The notes under the pieces are model-generated. The model saw nothing but the letters and a program-made list of their open reading frames with translations. It ran no database searches and was not told the origin of the DNA. 29,972 nucleotides of DNA from Candidatus Woesearchaeota archaeon (lineage in GTDB: Archaea; Nanobdellota; Nanobdellia; SCGC-AAA011-G17; GW2011-AR18), in contig JAGVXZ010000005.1 in the NCBI GenBank assembly GCA_018303515.1, positions 1-29,972 of the forward strand, read 5' to 3'. Both the position numbers and the translations under genes were made by a program. Shown here piece by piece: positions 1 to 6,530 of this stretch (positions are counted from its first letter, which is position 1; every line of letters starts with the position of its first letter).

Positions 1-699
1 TCCAATTCCTCTTACAGCACCATGACATTGTCTTCTTACAACGTCAGCCTTTTGTAAAGTATCTGAAGCTAAACAAATTCCATTAATAGCTTTTAAAATT
101 CCCCTTTCAGTTAAATTAATTTTTCCTTCTTTTTCTTTTAAATAATCTAAGAATTTATTAAAATTTTGAAATTCAGAAACAGAATATTTTGGTTTTACAG
201 TCAACTTAACTTTTCCGCCACCTTTTGGATAAAATCCCCTTTTAATAATTTCTAAATCAATATTCTTTACAAATTTTTTTATAAATGGTAAGAAGATTTC
301 TTTTGTATAATCAATTGTTGGAGAAAAATTTACATCAGTCCCACCTTTAATTTCAAGTATAGTTTTTTCTTTTGCAAACATTGCCGGATAAATAATATTT
401 TGAATTAATAATGTAATTGAACCAGCAGTTCCAATATCTTCTTTTATATTTCCTCCAATCAATTCTCCTGGCATAAACCTTATTTCCCTAGAACCTATTT
501 TAATTCCTGGTGCACTGGCATCACACATTTTTTTTAATACTTTTACTGCTGTAAGGTGTTGTGCTTTTAATCCTGGTGAGGGCCTCGAAGATCTAATATT
601 TGTTATATGAATTGGTTTTCTAGATAAAGCAGAAAAACTTAAAGCATACCTAACTAATTGTCCTGATCCTAATCCATAAGATCCATCAACATTTATCAT
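1..699 (-). CDS. rtcA: RNA 3'-terminal phosphate cyclase, 5' portion (partial)
   Basis: RtcA converts an RNA 3'-phosphate to a 2',3'-cyclic phosphate through an adenylated enzyme, in RNA repair or processing. The reading frame starts at ATG 699 and stays open for 233 residues to the left window edge. The N-terminus reads MINVDGSYGLGSGQLVRYAL, the family's signature opening; this is followed by RPSPGLKAQHLTAV and, near residue 186, RGFYPKGGGKV, all standard RtcA blocks. The family is about 340 residues long, so roughly the last third, including the catalytic histidine region, is outside the window and activity cannot be judged. It is transcribed leftward, divergent from the deaminase at 869. 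RtcA is near-universal in archaea, so this is probably a chromosomal gene. Confidence 0.95.
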   Translation of the reverse strand, partial: MINVDGSYGLGSGQLVRYALSFSALSRKPIHITNIRSSRPSPGLKAQHLTAVKVLKKMCDASAPGIKIGSREIRFMPGELIGGNIKEDIGTAGSITLLIQNIIYPAMFAKEKTILEIKGGTDVNFSPTIDYTKEIFLPFIKKFVKNIDLEIIKRGFYPKGGGKVKLTVKPKYSVSEFQNFNKFLDYLKEKEGKINLTERGILKAINGICLASDTLQKADVVRRQCHGAVRGIG

Positions 700-868
700 A
701 ACATTATTTAAGTAACTCTAAAATAAAAAGGTTCCCAAAATTATTTTCAAAGTTAATATTATCACTAAATATGGATTATTAAGTAGATATTCTCAATTCT
801 TATGCAATTATCTAAAATTTAATTTTACCAGTAAGAGTTTTAAATCACTATACATTCCTAATTTTATT

Positions 869-1354
869 ATGAGATACTTATCAGGAAGTGAAGAAAAGAA
901 AGCACTTGAGTATCTTACAAAAGTCACTCAAATTGCTTTAAGTTCTACTTGTGAGCGTTCTCGCTGTGGTTCAATTATTGTTCAAAACGATGAAATAATT
1001 GGGAGCGGCTTTAATAGCCCGCCACAAAACAAAGAAGAATCGCGAAGATGTTCCGATCCTAAAGAGTCATATCACAAAAAAGTTAAGGATACAACTTGTT
1101 GTGTTCATGCTGAACAAAGAGCCATAATAGATGCTTTAAGAAATAATTCTAATCAATTATCTAGCTCAAGATTATATTTTATCCGTGTTGATGAGGACGG
1201 AATACCTTTGCATGCTGGAAAACCTTATTGTACAATTTGCAGTAAAATGGCTTTAGATGTTGGTATAGAAGAATTTGTCTTGTGGCACGAAGATGGAATT
1301 TGTGTTTATGATACAAATGAATATAACACTCTTTCTTTTCAATACTCTGAATAA
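869..1354 (+). CDS. Zinc-dependent cytidine/deoxycytidylate deaminase family protein
   Basis: Member of the zinc-dependent deaminase superfamily. The zinc ligand and proton-shuttle motif H80-A-E82 sits in CVHAEQRAI, and the second zinc motif P-Y-C121-T-I-C124 is intact, so the protein should bind zinc and deaminate a base or nucleotide. At 161 residues it is close to dCMP deaminases and ComE-type proteins. Extra cysteines (C28, C33, C61, C77, C78) precede the active site; dCMP deaminases often carry a second structural zinc there. The substrate (dCMP, cytidine or tRNA base) cannot be decided from sequence alone. The gene stands alone, divergent from rtcA, with about 170 bp of featureless AT-rich DNA between them. 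Confidence 0.82.
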   Translation: MRYLSGSEEKKALEYLTKVTQIALSSTCERSRCGSIIVQNDEIIGSGFNSPPQNKEESRRCSDPKESYHKKVKDTTCCVHAEQRAIIDALRNNSNQLSSSRLYFIRVDEDGIPLHAGKPYCTICSKMALDVGIEEFVLWHEDGICVYDTNEYNTLSFQYSE

Positions 1355-1423
1355 ATAAGTGAAATTCATTTCACCCGCTACTGTCCACGTTATATTTTCA
1401 ATCCAATCAACATTGTTAGAAGT

Positions 1424-1645
1424 CTAATCAATAACTTCAATTGGAAGTCTATTCCATTTTTCTAATATTACTCCTTCAAGATCAAGTGGTTTAAATCTCG
1501 GAACTTTAAACACTACAATCTCTTGACCAATACCTATTGCCGCTTCCTCTCTATTACCAAATTCTACTACATAACCTAACTCTCTAAAAAACTCTTCAAT
1601 TGCAAACTGATATCTTGTATTGGTTGAGTACTTGGATTCCTTCAT
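1424..1645 (-). CDS. Hypothetical small protein, 73 aa
   Basis: A compact acidic/basic protein starting MKESKYSTNTRYQFAIEEFF. No family is recognised. The sequence looks like a small alpha/beta fold (FAIEEFFRELGYVVEFG, then EIVVFKVPRF), with no cysteines or membrane segments. It lies convergent with the deaminase and just outside the left target duplication of the element at 1708-3146. Its start is 48 bp left of the duplication, so its promoter may have been disturbed by the insertion. I believe it is coding because composition and codon use match its neighbours, but the function is unknown. Confidence 0.5.
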   Translation of the reverse strand: MKESKYSTNTRYQFAIEEFFRELGYVVEFGNREEAAIGIGQEIVVFKVPRFKPLDLEGVILEKWNRLPIEVID

Positions 1646-1692
1646 TTTAAATTCACCAAAGTTTCTTTATTAAATAAGGTTTATAACTTTTT

Positions 1693-1708
1693 CTATATTA
1701 GATCCAAT
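1693..1708. repeat. Target-site duplication, left copy
   Basis: CTATATTAGATCCAAT is identical to 3147-3162 and lies immediately outside the left inverted repeat of the element at 1708-3146. The last T may belong to the inverted repeat, so the duplication is 15 or 16 bp. Confidence 0.85.
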
Positions 1709-1747
1709 GTGTAGTCCAGTGACATATGTCACCGGTACTATAAGTTA
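1708..1747. repeat. Left terminal inverted repeat (40 bp)
   Basis: It begins TGTGTAGTCC, contains the internal palindrome GTGACATATGTCAC and ends GTACTATAAGTTA. It pairs with 3107-3146 with two mismatches. Confidence 0.9.
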
Positions 1748-1764
1748 TCTGCAAAGCTAATCTT

Positions 1765-1980
1765 ATGAAAAAAGAAATCATAAGAAAAGAATTTCTCAAA
1801 TTAAGAATAAGGCAGTATTCTTATTCAAAATGTAAGACACAACTTAAAGAATTGTATGGATTTATTGTTAGCATTTGTACATTGAAACGATGGCAAAAAA
1901 TCAAAGTTTTTGAGAACCCTGGCTTTTTATCAATAATTTGTGTAGCAAACAATAGTTTAGGGGTGCCCTCTTATTTTTGA
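1765..1980 (+). pseudogene. Transposase N-terminal HTH fragment
   Basis: The first ~45 residues (segments KEFLKLRIRQYSYSKCKTQL and STLKRW-like SICTLKRWQK) look like the N-terminal helix-turn-helix of archaeal IS transposases, which open with similar basic helices and an 'S-x-x-T-L-x-x-W' recognition helix. After KRWQK the sequence becomes unrelated (NPGFLSIICVANNSLGVPSYF) and stops at 71 residues, with no DDE catalytic region following in any frame before the next gene. It starts 17 bp inside the left inverted repeat, where a transposase gene normally begins. I read it as a truncated, non-functional transposase; a small DNA-binding protein made from the remnant cannot be excluded. Confidence 0.55.
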
Positions 1981-2014
1981 AGATATTAACTTTTAAGTAG
2001 TAAACAAGCGAAGG

Positions 2015-2025
2015 TTTTATATATT
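2015..2025 (+). promoter_or_regulatory. TATA-like box for the gene at 2046
   Basis: TTTTATATATT lies about 26 bp ahead of the ATG at 2046, the spacing of an archaeal leaderless promoter. Confidence 0.5.
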
Positions 2026-2045
2026 ATATTACTTTTTCATAGTTC

Positions 2046-2372
2046 ATGGACGAATATAAAGATAAATATCAGAATTATAATTTTAGATTTAATTGGACTA
2101 GCTCAAAACCATTTGATCCAAGAAAAGAAACCGTAGAAGTTAGACTAACCACAAGAGACGGTCAAGAATATTCTGCTTACTTTACTGCAAAAGGTTTTAT
2201 TGATTATATTTTTGAAAAGAATAAAAAAACAGGTGAATGTGCAAAAGGAGCTTATTTCAGTATCCCTAACATGATTTTAGTTGAGGAAATATCTGAACGA
2301 AATGTAATGGCTACTATTGATGATTTAATCAATAATTTAGAAATTGAAACTTATTTTAAAAAAGTTGATTAA
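2046..2372 (+). CDS. Cargo protein of the element, possible immunity-type protein
   Basis: 108-residue soluble, acidic protein (MDEYKDKYQNYNFRFNW...). No family is recognised. There are two likely beta strands in KETVEVRLTTRDGQEYSAYF and a helical C-terminus. It is encoded inside the inverted-repeat element and converges on the minus-strand membrane/toxin-like frame at 2369-2893, the two stop codons overlapping by two bases. That tight convergent pairing, and the toxin-like look of the partner, make an immunity or antitoxin role imaginable, but this is context only. It has its own TATA-like box. Confidence 0.55.
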   Translation: MDEYKDKYQNYNFRFNWTSSKPFDPRKETVEVRLTTRDGQEYSAYFTAKGFIDYIFEKNKKTGECAKGAYFSIPNMILVEEISERNVMATIDDLINNLEIETYFKKVD

Positions 2373-2893
2373 TTCCCATATGTTTCTTCTATTTTATCTA
2401 TTACTTGGTCTTGGTTTCTTCCCTTTGCAGATTTAGCAACTATTTCGTAATTGTTCTCTCCAATTTTATGATAATACAATCTTGCACCATTCCTTCCTCT
2501 TAAATAATAAACATCTGTTCCGCTTATGTGACCTGGGTGACCTAATCCTGCTTCAAAATTACCTTTACTTAATTCTTTGACAAGATGGTTTAATTCTCTC
2601 TCAACTGTTTGGTTTCTGACAGCGTCTTGTGTTAATCTTAAAATAGAGGATGATTTCTTAATTGCACTTGAGAGAGTAATTTTTTCCAGTCCAGAATACG
2701 TTATTGCGAATAAAACAATACTTGAAATTATAAATATAATTCCTAAAAATGAACTAAGAACAGAATTAGTTGAAGCAGTAACGCCTATGAATGCACTGGT
2801 AATATTTGATTAAGAATTAATCAGCATAAAGATACCAATTATAAAAGTAATTGCACTAATTGTTAATTTTGTAGTTTTCTTATTCAATGTCAT
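2369..2893 (-). pseudogene. Two-TM membrane protein with C-terminal toxin-like domain, interrupted by TAA
   Basis: Starting at ATG 2893 the frame runs MTLNKKTTKLTISAITFIIG (membrane segment 1), meets TAA at 2810-2812 (codon 28), and continues in the same frame for 146 codons to a TAA at 2369-2371. The continuation holds a second membrane segment (SFLGIIFIISSIVLFAIT), a helical linker (residues about 80-120) and a C-terminal domain with HPGHISGTDVYYLRGRNGAR and YYHKIGENNYEIVAKSAKG. The latter resembles RelE-like or secreted-toxin C-termini with an RG-x-x-GAR-x-Y-Y core. There is no ATG, GTG or TTG between the stop and the domain, so downstream re-initiation is unlikely. It is either a nonsense-inactivated gene, a sequencing error, or a readthrough case; I favour inactivation. 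Confidence 0.55.
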
Positions 2894-3106
2894 TACAATA
2901 AAATGAGAAACTACCATAAAAAGATTTCGAGCAACTCGTTGCGAGACTATCTGTTCGAAGGAAAAACAATGGAATTGGAAGAAGAAGCCCTTCAATTTTT
3001 GCATTGTTCAGAAATTTCTTTGCTTTTGAAATGTAATTATTGGACGGCTTCTCCTGTTAAATCTCATGACTCTGAATTAAGGATTCCTGTTCCAAATTCC
3101 AGACGC

Positions 3107-3146
3107 TAACTTATAGTACTGGTGACATATGTCACCGGACTACACA
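3107..3146. repeat. Right terminal inverted repeat (40 bp)
   Basis: TAACTTATAGTACTGGTGAC through GGACTACACA; this is the reverse complement of 1708-1747 with two mismatches. Confidence 0.9.
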
Positions 3147-3162
3147 CTATATTAGATCCAAT
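3147..3162. repeat. Target-site duplication, right copy
   Basis: CTATATTAGATCCAAT, identical to 1693-1708 and directly outside the right inverted repeat. Confidence 0.85.
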
Positions 3163-3211
3163 AAATTTGAAGTCCTAAAAAAATGGAAGATGGACTCTGG
3201 CTAAAACAAGA

Positions 3212-3220
3212 TTTATAAAC
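3212..3220 (+). promoter_or_regulatory. TATA-like box for the racemase gene
   Basis: TTTATAAAC is centred about 28 bp ahead of the ATG at 3244, consistent with leaderless transcription. Confidence 0.5.
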
Positions 3221-3243
3221 AATTTATAGATTAATATATCAAT

Positions 3244-3933
3244 ATGAAAAAAGTAGGAATAATTGGGGGTCTTGGTCCAGAAACAACTTCGGAATTTTAC
3301 TTAGACTTAGTCTTCTCTTGCCAGAAGAAAGACAGAACTCATAGACCTTCAATAATAATTGCCAGCGTTCCTTTGCCTTACAAAATTGAAGAGGAAGCGA
3401 TTGCTAAAAACATAGGCTTTGAAAGAATCCCACCCTTTTTAATTGAAGAGGCAAAGAGATTAGAAAAATCTGGTGCAGATTTTATTGTAATGCCTTGTAA
3501 TTCACTCCACATTTTTATAAAAGAAATAAGGAACGCTGTCAAAATACCTGTTTTAAGTATTGTTGAAGAAACAGTAAAATTCCTTAAGAAAAACAAATTC
3601 AAAAAAGTTGGAATTGTTTCCACTTCTGCAACGATTAAGAATAGATTATACGAAAATGCTTTTGAAGAAAATAATATAGGCTATGAAACACCTGATGATT
3701 TCCAACAAGCCAAAATGGGAAAAATCATTCTTAATCTTGTTATCGGAATGCAAAACAACAAAGATAGAGAAGAAATCATCAAAATTATAAATGATTTTGA
3801 AAAAAAAGATGTTGATTGCATTGCTCTTGCATGCACAGACCTTCAATTATTAATTCCCAAACATCCCACATTAAAAATATTTGATACAATGAAAATCTTT
3901 GCCAATATAACTGTCGAAAAAATCTTAGAATAA
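3244..3933 (+). CDS. Aspartate/glutamate racemase family protein
   Basis: PLP-independent two-cysteine racemase of the Asp/Glu/hydantoin racemase superfamily. The N-terminus KKVGIIGGLGPETTSEFY is the typical opening of aspartate racemases. The two catalytic cysteines are C85 in MPCNSLH and C197 in ACTDLQ, so both proton-transfer bases are present. Its length, 229 residues, is normal for the family. The product is probably a cytoplasmic D-aspartate or broad-specificity amino-acid racemase (YgeA/RacX-like); the exact substrate cannot be read off. It is monocistronic with its own TATA-like box, immediately downstream of the inverted-repeat element, so the insertion lies about 100 bp ahead of its start. 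Confidence 0.88.
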   Translation: MKKVGIIGGLGPETTSEFYLDLVFSCQKKDRTHRPSIIIASVPLPYKIEEEAIAKNIGFERIPPFLIEEAKRLEKSGADFIVMPCNSLHIFIKEIRNAVKIPVLSIVEETVKFLKKNKFKKVGIVSTSATIKNRLYENAFEENNIGYETPDDFQQAKMGKIILNLVIGMQNNKDREEIIKIINDFEKKDVDCIALACTDLQLLIPKHPTLKIFDTMKIFANITVEKILE

Positions 3934-3963
3934 TAAAATAGGCTATATTGTAAACACCGTTAA

Positions 3964-3973
3964 CTTTATAAGG
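3964..3973 (+). promoter_or_regulatory. TATA-like box for the HTH regulator
   Basis: CTTTATAAGG lies about 26 bp ahead of the ATG at 3994. Confidence 0.5.
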
Positions 3974-3993
3974 TTTTAATCTAATAAAGATTC

Positions 3994-4350
3994 ATGGAAT
4001 TACCACAAGAAATTGAAGTTTGGTACATAATACCCACAATAAGAAAAGAATTAGCGATTGCTATGAAAGAAACAGGACTAAAGCAATCAGAAATTGCAAA
4101 AAGATTAGGTTTAACCAAAGCTGCAATCACAAATTATATTAATAAAAAAAGAGCAAAAGAATTACAATTCGATGATGATTTTAAAGTTAAAGTAAAAGAA
4201 TCTGTAAAAGAAATTAAAAATGAATTTGATGCAGTTAGGCAAATTCAAAAATTATTAAGGTTAGCACATGAAAAAAAGGTAGTATGTGAAATTCATAAAA
4301 GAAAGAATCTAGTGGAGGATTTAAAAGACTGTAACGTCTGTTTCGAATAA
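3994..4350 (+). CDS. XRE-type HTH transcriptional regulator with C-terminal cysteines
   Basis: 118 residues. An N-terminal Cro/XRE-type helix-turn-helix (about residues 12-52) contains TGLKQSEIAKRLGLTKAAIT, a textbook HTH. A charged helical linker follows, then a C-terminal part with three cysteines in VVCEIHK and DCNVCFE that could bind metal or FeS. Archaeal regulators of this two-part type are common. A 99-bp piece of the linker region (4161-4259) is repeated at 6067-6165 with one mismatch. A tiny cysteine-rich reading frame follows three bases after the stop codon. Confidence 0.75.
   Translation: MELPQEIEVWYIIPTIRKELAIAMKETGLKQSEIAKRLGLTKAAITNYINKKRAKELQFDDDFKVKVKESVKEIKNEFDAVRQIQKLLRLAHEKKVVCEIHKRKNLVEDLKDCNVCFE
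4161..4259 (+). repeat. 99-bp direct repeat, parental copy inside the HTH regulator
   Basis: It matches 6067-6165 at 98 of 99 positions (C/T difference at 4170/6076). It is in frame within the regulator's linker region, so this is the source copy. Confidence 0.92.
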
Positions 4351-4352
4351 AA

Positions 4353-4481
4353 ATGTGTTGTGAAGCAGTAGATCCAAAATACAAGGGTGGCCTTTGTTTA
4401 CATGAAAGAGAATTTATTTACTCACGTAAAAATAATTATTCAAGAGATTTTACAAATGAATATTCAATGAGAGATTATTAA
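4353..4481 (+). CDS. Small cysteine-containing reading frame (42 aa)
   Basis: ATG at 4353, two bases after the regulator's stop codon, gives MCCEAVDPKYKGGLCLHERE and ends SMRDY. It has a CC pair, a third Cys and a His, which could form a small metal site. Tight spacing suggests co-translation with the regulator. No family is recognised and it is short enough to be chance, though base usage looks coding. Confidence 0.4.
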   Translation: MCCEAVDPKYKGGLCLHEREFIYSRKNNYSRDFTNEYSMRDY

Positions 4482-4517
4482 ACCTTTTATCTTATATTTT
4501 TTATAAAATAGAATTAC

Positions 4518-4537
4518 TAAAAAGCACATTAAAAAAA
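4518..4537. repeat. 20-bp direct repeat, left copy
   Basis: TAAAAAGCACATTAAAAAAA is identical to 7244-7263. Similarity continues rightward imperfectly (GTTTTAGAGAGATC here, GTTTAGAAATC there). Confidence 0.8.
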
Positions 4538-4589
4538 CGTTTTAGAGAGATCTATTTACAGCCTCTAGACTTACAAATAAAAAATTAAA

Positions 4590-4765
4590 CATAATAAGTG
4601 TTATATTGCCCGAATGAAATGATAGCGAAGGAGCCGAAGGCGAGTGAGAGTTGTAGTTGTTTAGTTTCAAAAAATTATTCTGTTATTTTATGATTATTTT
4701 TTAACAATCACTTCGTTTATTTTATGTGCTGACTCACAACCACAATTCAATATAATGAGGTTGAC
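4590..4765. mobile_element. Solitary gene-less cassette between two core sites
   Basis: Left core CATAATAAGTGTTATATT at 4590-4607, right core TATAATGAGGTTGAC at 4751-4765. The arms TTGTAGTTGT (4651-4660) and ACAACCACAA (4736-4745) are reverse complements with one mismatch. The interior holds a sequence (TGATTATTTTTTAACAATCA and neighbours) found again near 19870, 21690 and 23575. No gene fits. A hairpin with a CGAAG apex (GGAGCCGAAGGC) follows the left core, as in the main array 15 kb away. From 4482 to 4915 I see no protein gene, only this unit and the hairpin at 4850. Confidence 0.7.
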
Positions 4766-4849
4766 TTCTCTCCGCTTTATGTGGAGGTGCGAAGCAAAGC
4801 GGAGCAAGTTTTTTCAGTTCCAATGTAAGAAAGGATAGTTTTCCATTCA

Positions 4850-4877
4850 GCACAGAAGGCTTTTTGCCTTCTTGTGC
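4850..4877. other. Strong stem-loop in the intergenic region
   Basis: GCACAGAAGGC, a TTTTT loop, then GCCTTCTTGTGC; the stem is 11 bp with one bulged T. It lies just past the 3' end of the HEPN gene (minus strand, ending 4916), so it may act as an mRNA 3' end structure, or belong to the cassette remnants. Confidence 0.5.
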
Positions 4878-4915
4878 TTGCGTTCTTATAGTTCACCGTC
4901 CGTAGAAGTGTACGC

Positions 4916-5432
4916 TTAAAGTTGTAACGTTTCTTTTGTTTCATCTAGAATGCGTTTTGCTAATTGAAGTAATTCTTGATACTCTTTATTTTCCAATGAT
5001 ACTTTTGTGCTGTACTGGTAATCTTCCCGAATGCTAACTGCCGTCTCCGGTGATTCTTGCGTTTCTGTTATGTCCAGAGTATTCACTTTTTCCAAATCCT
5101 CTTTGGCTAATGGTTATTTTTTTATCCTCTATAAGACTAGCAATAATGGCAAAAGTACATTCTTGATTTCTGGTTTCATAACCAAATTTTGCTAGAATGG
5201 CAAGAAAGCAATGATAAATCATGTAAAAAAGACTGCTTGAACACCAATCTGAATATCCTCCTCTTTGAAGATAGAGTGTTATTTTTAGATTTCGTTCGGC
5301 TTTGGCAAGATGTTCTCTTGCTTTTTCCAGATCGGTATCAACTTTGACCAGTCCACGATGTTGCTTTCCTGTTTGAAGTTCTTTCTTTGCTTTATTCAAG
5401 CACCAGTCCACTTTATTCTTTGCGTGACTCAT
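4916..5432 (-). pseudogene. HEPN-domain toxin of a HEPN/MNT pair, frameshifted
   Basis: The first ~110 residues (from ATG 5432; MSHAKNKVDWCLNKAKKELQ, then SDWCSSSLFYMIYHCFLAIL) are a HEPN nucleotide-binding helical domain. In frame, the protein then runs into an unrelated tail (RGFGKSEYSGHNRNARITGD) and stops at 5034. Shifting frame around 5105-5115 gives a convincing continuation, LAKEDLEKVNTLDITETQES ... VSIREDYQYSTKV ... ILDETKETLQL, ending at 4916-4918. It contains the R-x-D-Y-x-Y-S motif expected near the HEPN C-terminus. A single inserted base near ATAACCATTAGCC explains it. The intact protein would have about 171 residues. The gene overlaps the MNT gene by 20 bp. This is either a real inactivating mutation or a sequencing error. 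Confidence 0.8.
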
Positions 5433-6006
5433 TATAAATCTCTAGGAATTTTTCTTCTCCCATAATAACCATACCTTTTATGGCATTGAGAAGCGGTTTA
5501 TCTCGCTTTTTAATGTTTTTGATAATATCATTGTATGTTTGGTACATAGGATGAATTTTTTTAATGTTAATTTCGTTGAGTTCTTTTATCTCTTGCTGAA
5601 GTTTAGGGAATCGTTTTTGATCAGTTATTAAAAGAACATCAATATCGTTGGGGTTTGATTTTTCCAAAACCGAGCCAAAGAGAATGATACTATCCGCATT
5701 TTTTATCTTTTTCAATTCTTCAATCCATCTTTTTACTTGAGGATTTGCATGAGGAGATTCTCTTGATAACATTAATTCTACATAGCGGCGAGCATAAGTA
5801 TTCTCTGTGTTTACCCGGTAGATTACTGCTTTACCGATTTTCTTGGATTTTAAGATTGATTCCTGTTCAAGTCGTTTGAGTATCTTAAGTGCACCCATAG
5901 CAGTAATTCCTACTACTTTTGCGATGCTGTTTGCATTATAATCTACCTCAGGGTTTTTAACGAGCCTGAGTACGATGTCCATTTCTGCTTTAGTTATATC
6001 TATCAT
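5413..6006 (-). CDS. MNT-type nucleotidyltransferase antitoxin with N-terminal winged HTH
   Basis: 197 residues. Residues about 5-65 form a winged-helix domain (SIAKVVGITAMGALKILKRL). Residues about 100-175 form a minimal nucleotidyltransferase with the motif F-G111-S112-V...N-D121-I-D123-V, i.e. GS-x-DxD. In HEPN/MNT systems the MNT protein silences the HEPN RNase, in studied cases by AMPylating it; the fused HTH would add DNA binding and autoregulation. It precedes and overlaps the HEPN gene, the usual operon order. Since the HEPN partner is frameshifted, this antitoxin may now be an orphan. An inverted repeat lies just upstream of its start (6017-6034). Confidence 0.85.
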   Translation of the reverse strand: MIDITKAEMDIVLRLVKNPEVDYNANSIAKVVGITAMGALKILKRLEQESILKSKKIGKAVIYRVNTENTYARRYVELMLSRESPHANPQVKRWIEELKKIKNADSIILFGSVLEKSNPNDIDVLLITDQKRFPKLQQEIKELNEINIKKIHPMYQTYNDIIKNIKKRDKPLLNAIKGMVIMGEEKFLEIYNESRKE

Positions 6007-6016
6007 ATAAACTCTA

Positions 6017-6034
6017 AGTTTAGATATTTAAACT
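6017..6034. promoter_or_regulatory. Operator-like inverted repeat ahead of the MNT/HEPN operon
   Basis: AGTTTA-6 bp-TAAACT lies 11-28 bp upstream of the MNT start (minus strand) and overlaps a TATA-like GTTTAAATATC. The wHTH-containing MNT protein is the obvious candidate to bind it. Confidence 0.4.
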
Positions 6035-6066
6035 GTAAGTATATAAATGTTTTTCACAACTGCAAA

Positions 6067-6165
6067 ATTACAATTTGATGATGATTTTAAAGTTAAAGTA
6101 AAAGAATCTGTAAAAGAAATTAAAAATGAATTTGATGCAGTTAGGCAAATTCAAAAATTATTAAG
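6067..6165 (+). repeat. 99-bp direct repeat, displaced copy of regulator sequence
   Basis: A copy of 4161-4259 with one mismatch, here detached from any start codon or HTH and therefore non-functional as a gene. It lies between the MNT promoter and the RelE-like gene. Confidence 0.92.
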
Positions 6166-6176
6166 ACTAGGGGATG

Positions 6177-6530
6177 CTATTTCCCTCGGTAACCAAACTT
6201 TTTATCATAGGTTTTGTGATCCGTAATGTCAAGAACAAATGCAACAATTTCAACTTCGCTTTCTCCATCAGTTAATGAATACAACATTCTCCAAAAGACA
6301 GGAAGTTCGACATGAAAAAGGTTTGTTGCTCCATATCTCAGTTTATATTCTCCGGGAATGAGATTTTTAGCGATGGGTTCTCCATAATGCGGATTTGATT
6401 TAATCAGTTCTACCTTTTGATTGACAGCTTTGAGAATCATCCGCTCAGTTTTGGAAGTTGGAGCCTCTTCATTAAGATACTTATAGACTTCTTCAGCCTC
6501 TGGAGACAATTTTACGCGAACAATTTTCAT
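6177..6530 (-). CDS. RelE/ParE-superfamily toxin
   Basis: 117 residues. The first strand MKIVRVKLSPEAEEVYKYL, the central GEYKLRYGATNLFHVE and the final VEIVAFVLDITDHKTYDKKF follow the RelE fold order (strand-helix-helix-three strands). Basic and aromatic residues (K/R/Y) at the C-terminus fit an mRNA-interferase site. It is slightly long for RelE. It is the second gene of a two-gene unit: its ATG overlaps the stop of the upstream gene (6527-6530), typical of toxin-antitoxin operons. Activity is inferred from the family, not provable here. Confidence 0.7.
   Translation of the reverse strand: MKIVRVKLSPEAEEVYKYLNEEAPTSKTERMILKAVNQKVELIKSNPHYGEPIAKNLIPGEYKLRYGATNLFHVELPVFWRMLYSLTDGESEVEIVAFVLDITDHKTYDKKFGYRGK

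Larger units (their letters stand above)
1708..3146. mobile_element. 1.44 kb transposable element with 40-bp inverted termini and cargo
   Basis: The unit is bounded by inverted repeats at 1708-1747 and 3107-3146 that match at 38 of 40 positions. Outside these is a direct duplication of 15-16 bp (1693-1708 and 3147-3162), the hallmark of transposition. Inside are a 5' fragment of a transposase-like HTH gene (1765-1980), a plus-strand gene (2046-2372) and a convergent minus-strand membrane-protein gene with an in-frame stop (2369-2893). No intact transposase is visible, so it probably moved in trans or has decayed. The near-perfect termini and duplication suggest a fairly recent insertion. The family is not identified. 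Confidence 0.8.

Noticed and set aside
700..868. Possible small gene or riboswitch between rtcA and the deaminase
   Set aside because: Only AT-rich sequence with no stable stem or plausible reading frame.
2903..3109. 68-aa plus-strand frame near the right inverted repeat
   Set aside because: It overlaps the minus-strand membrane-protein frame, has no recognisable domain and ends in DNA adjoining the terminus; probably chance or a transposase leftover.
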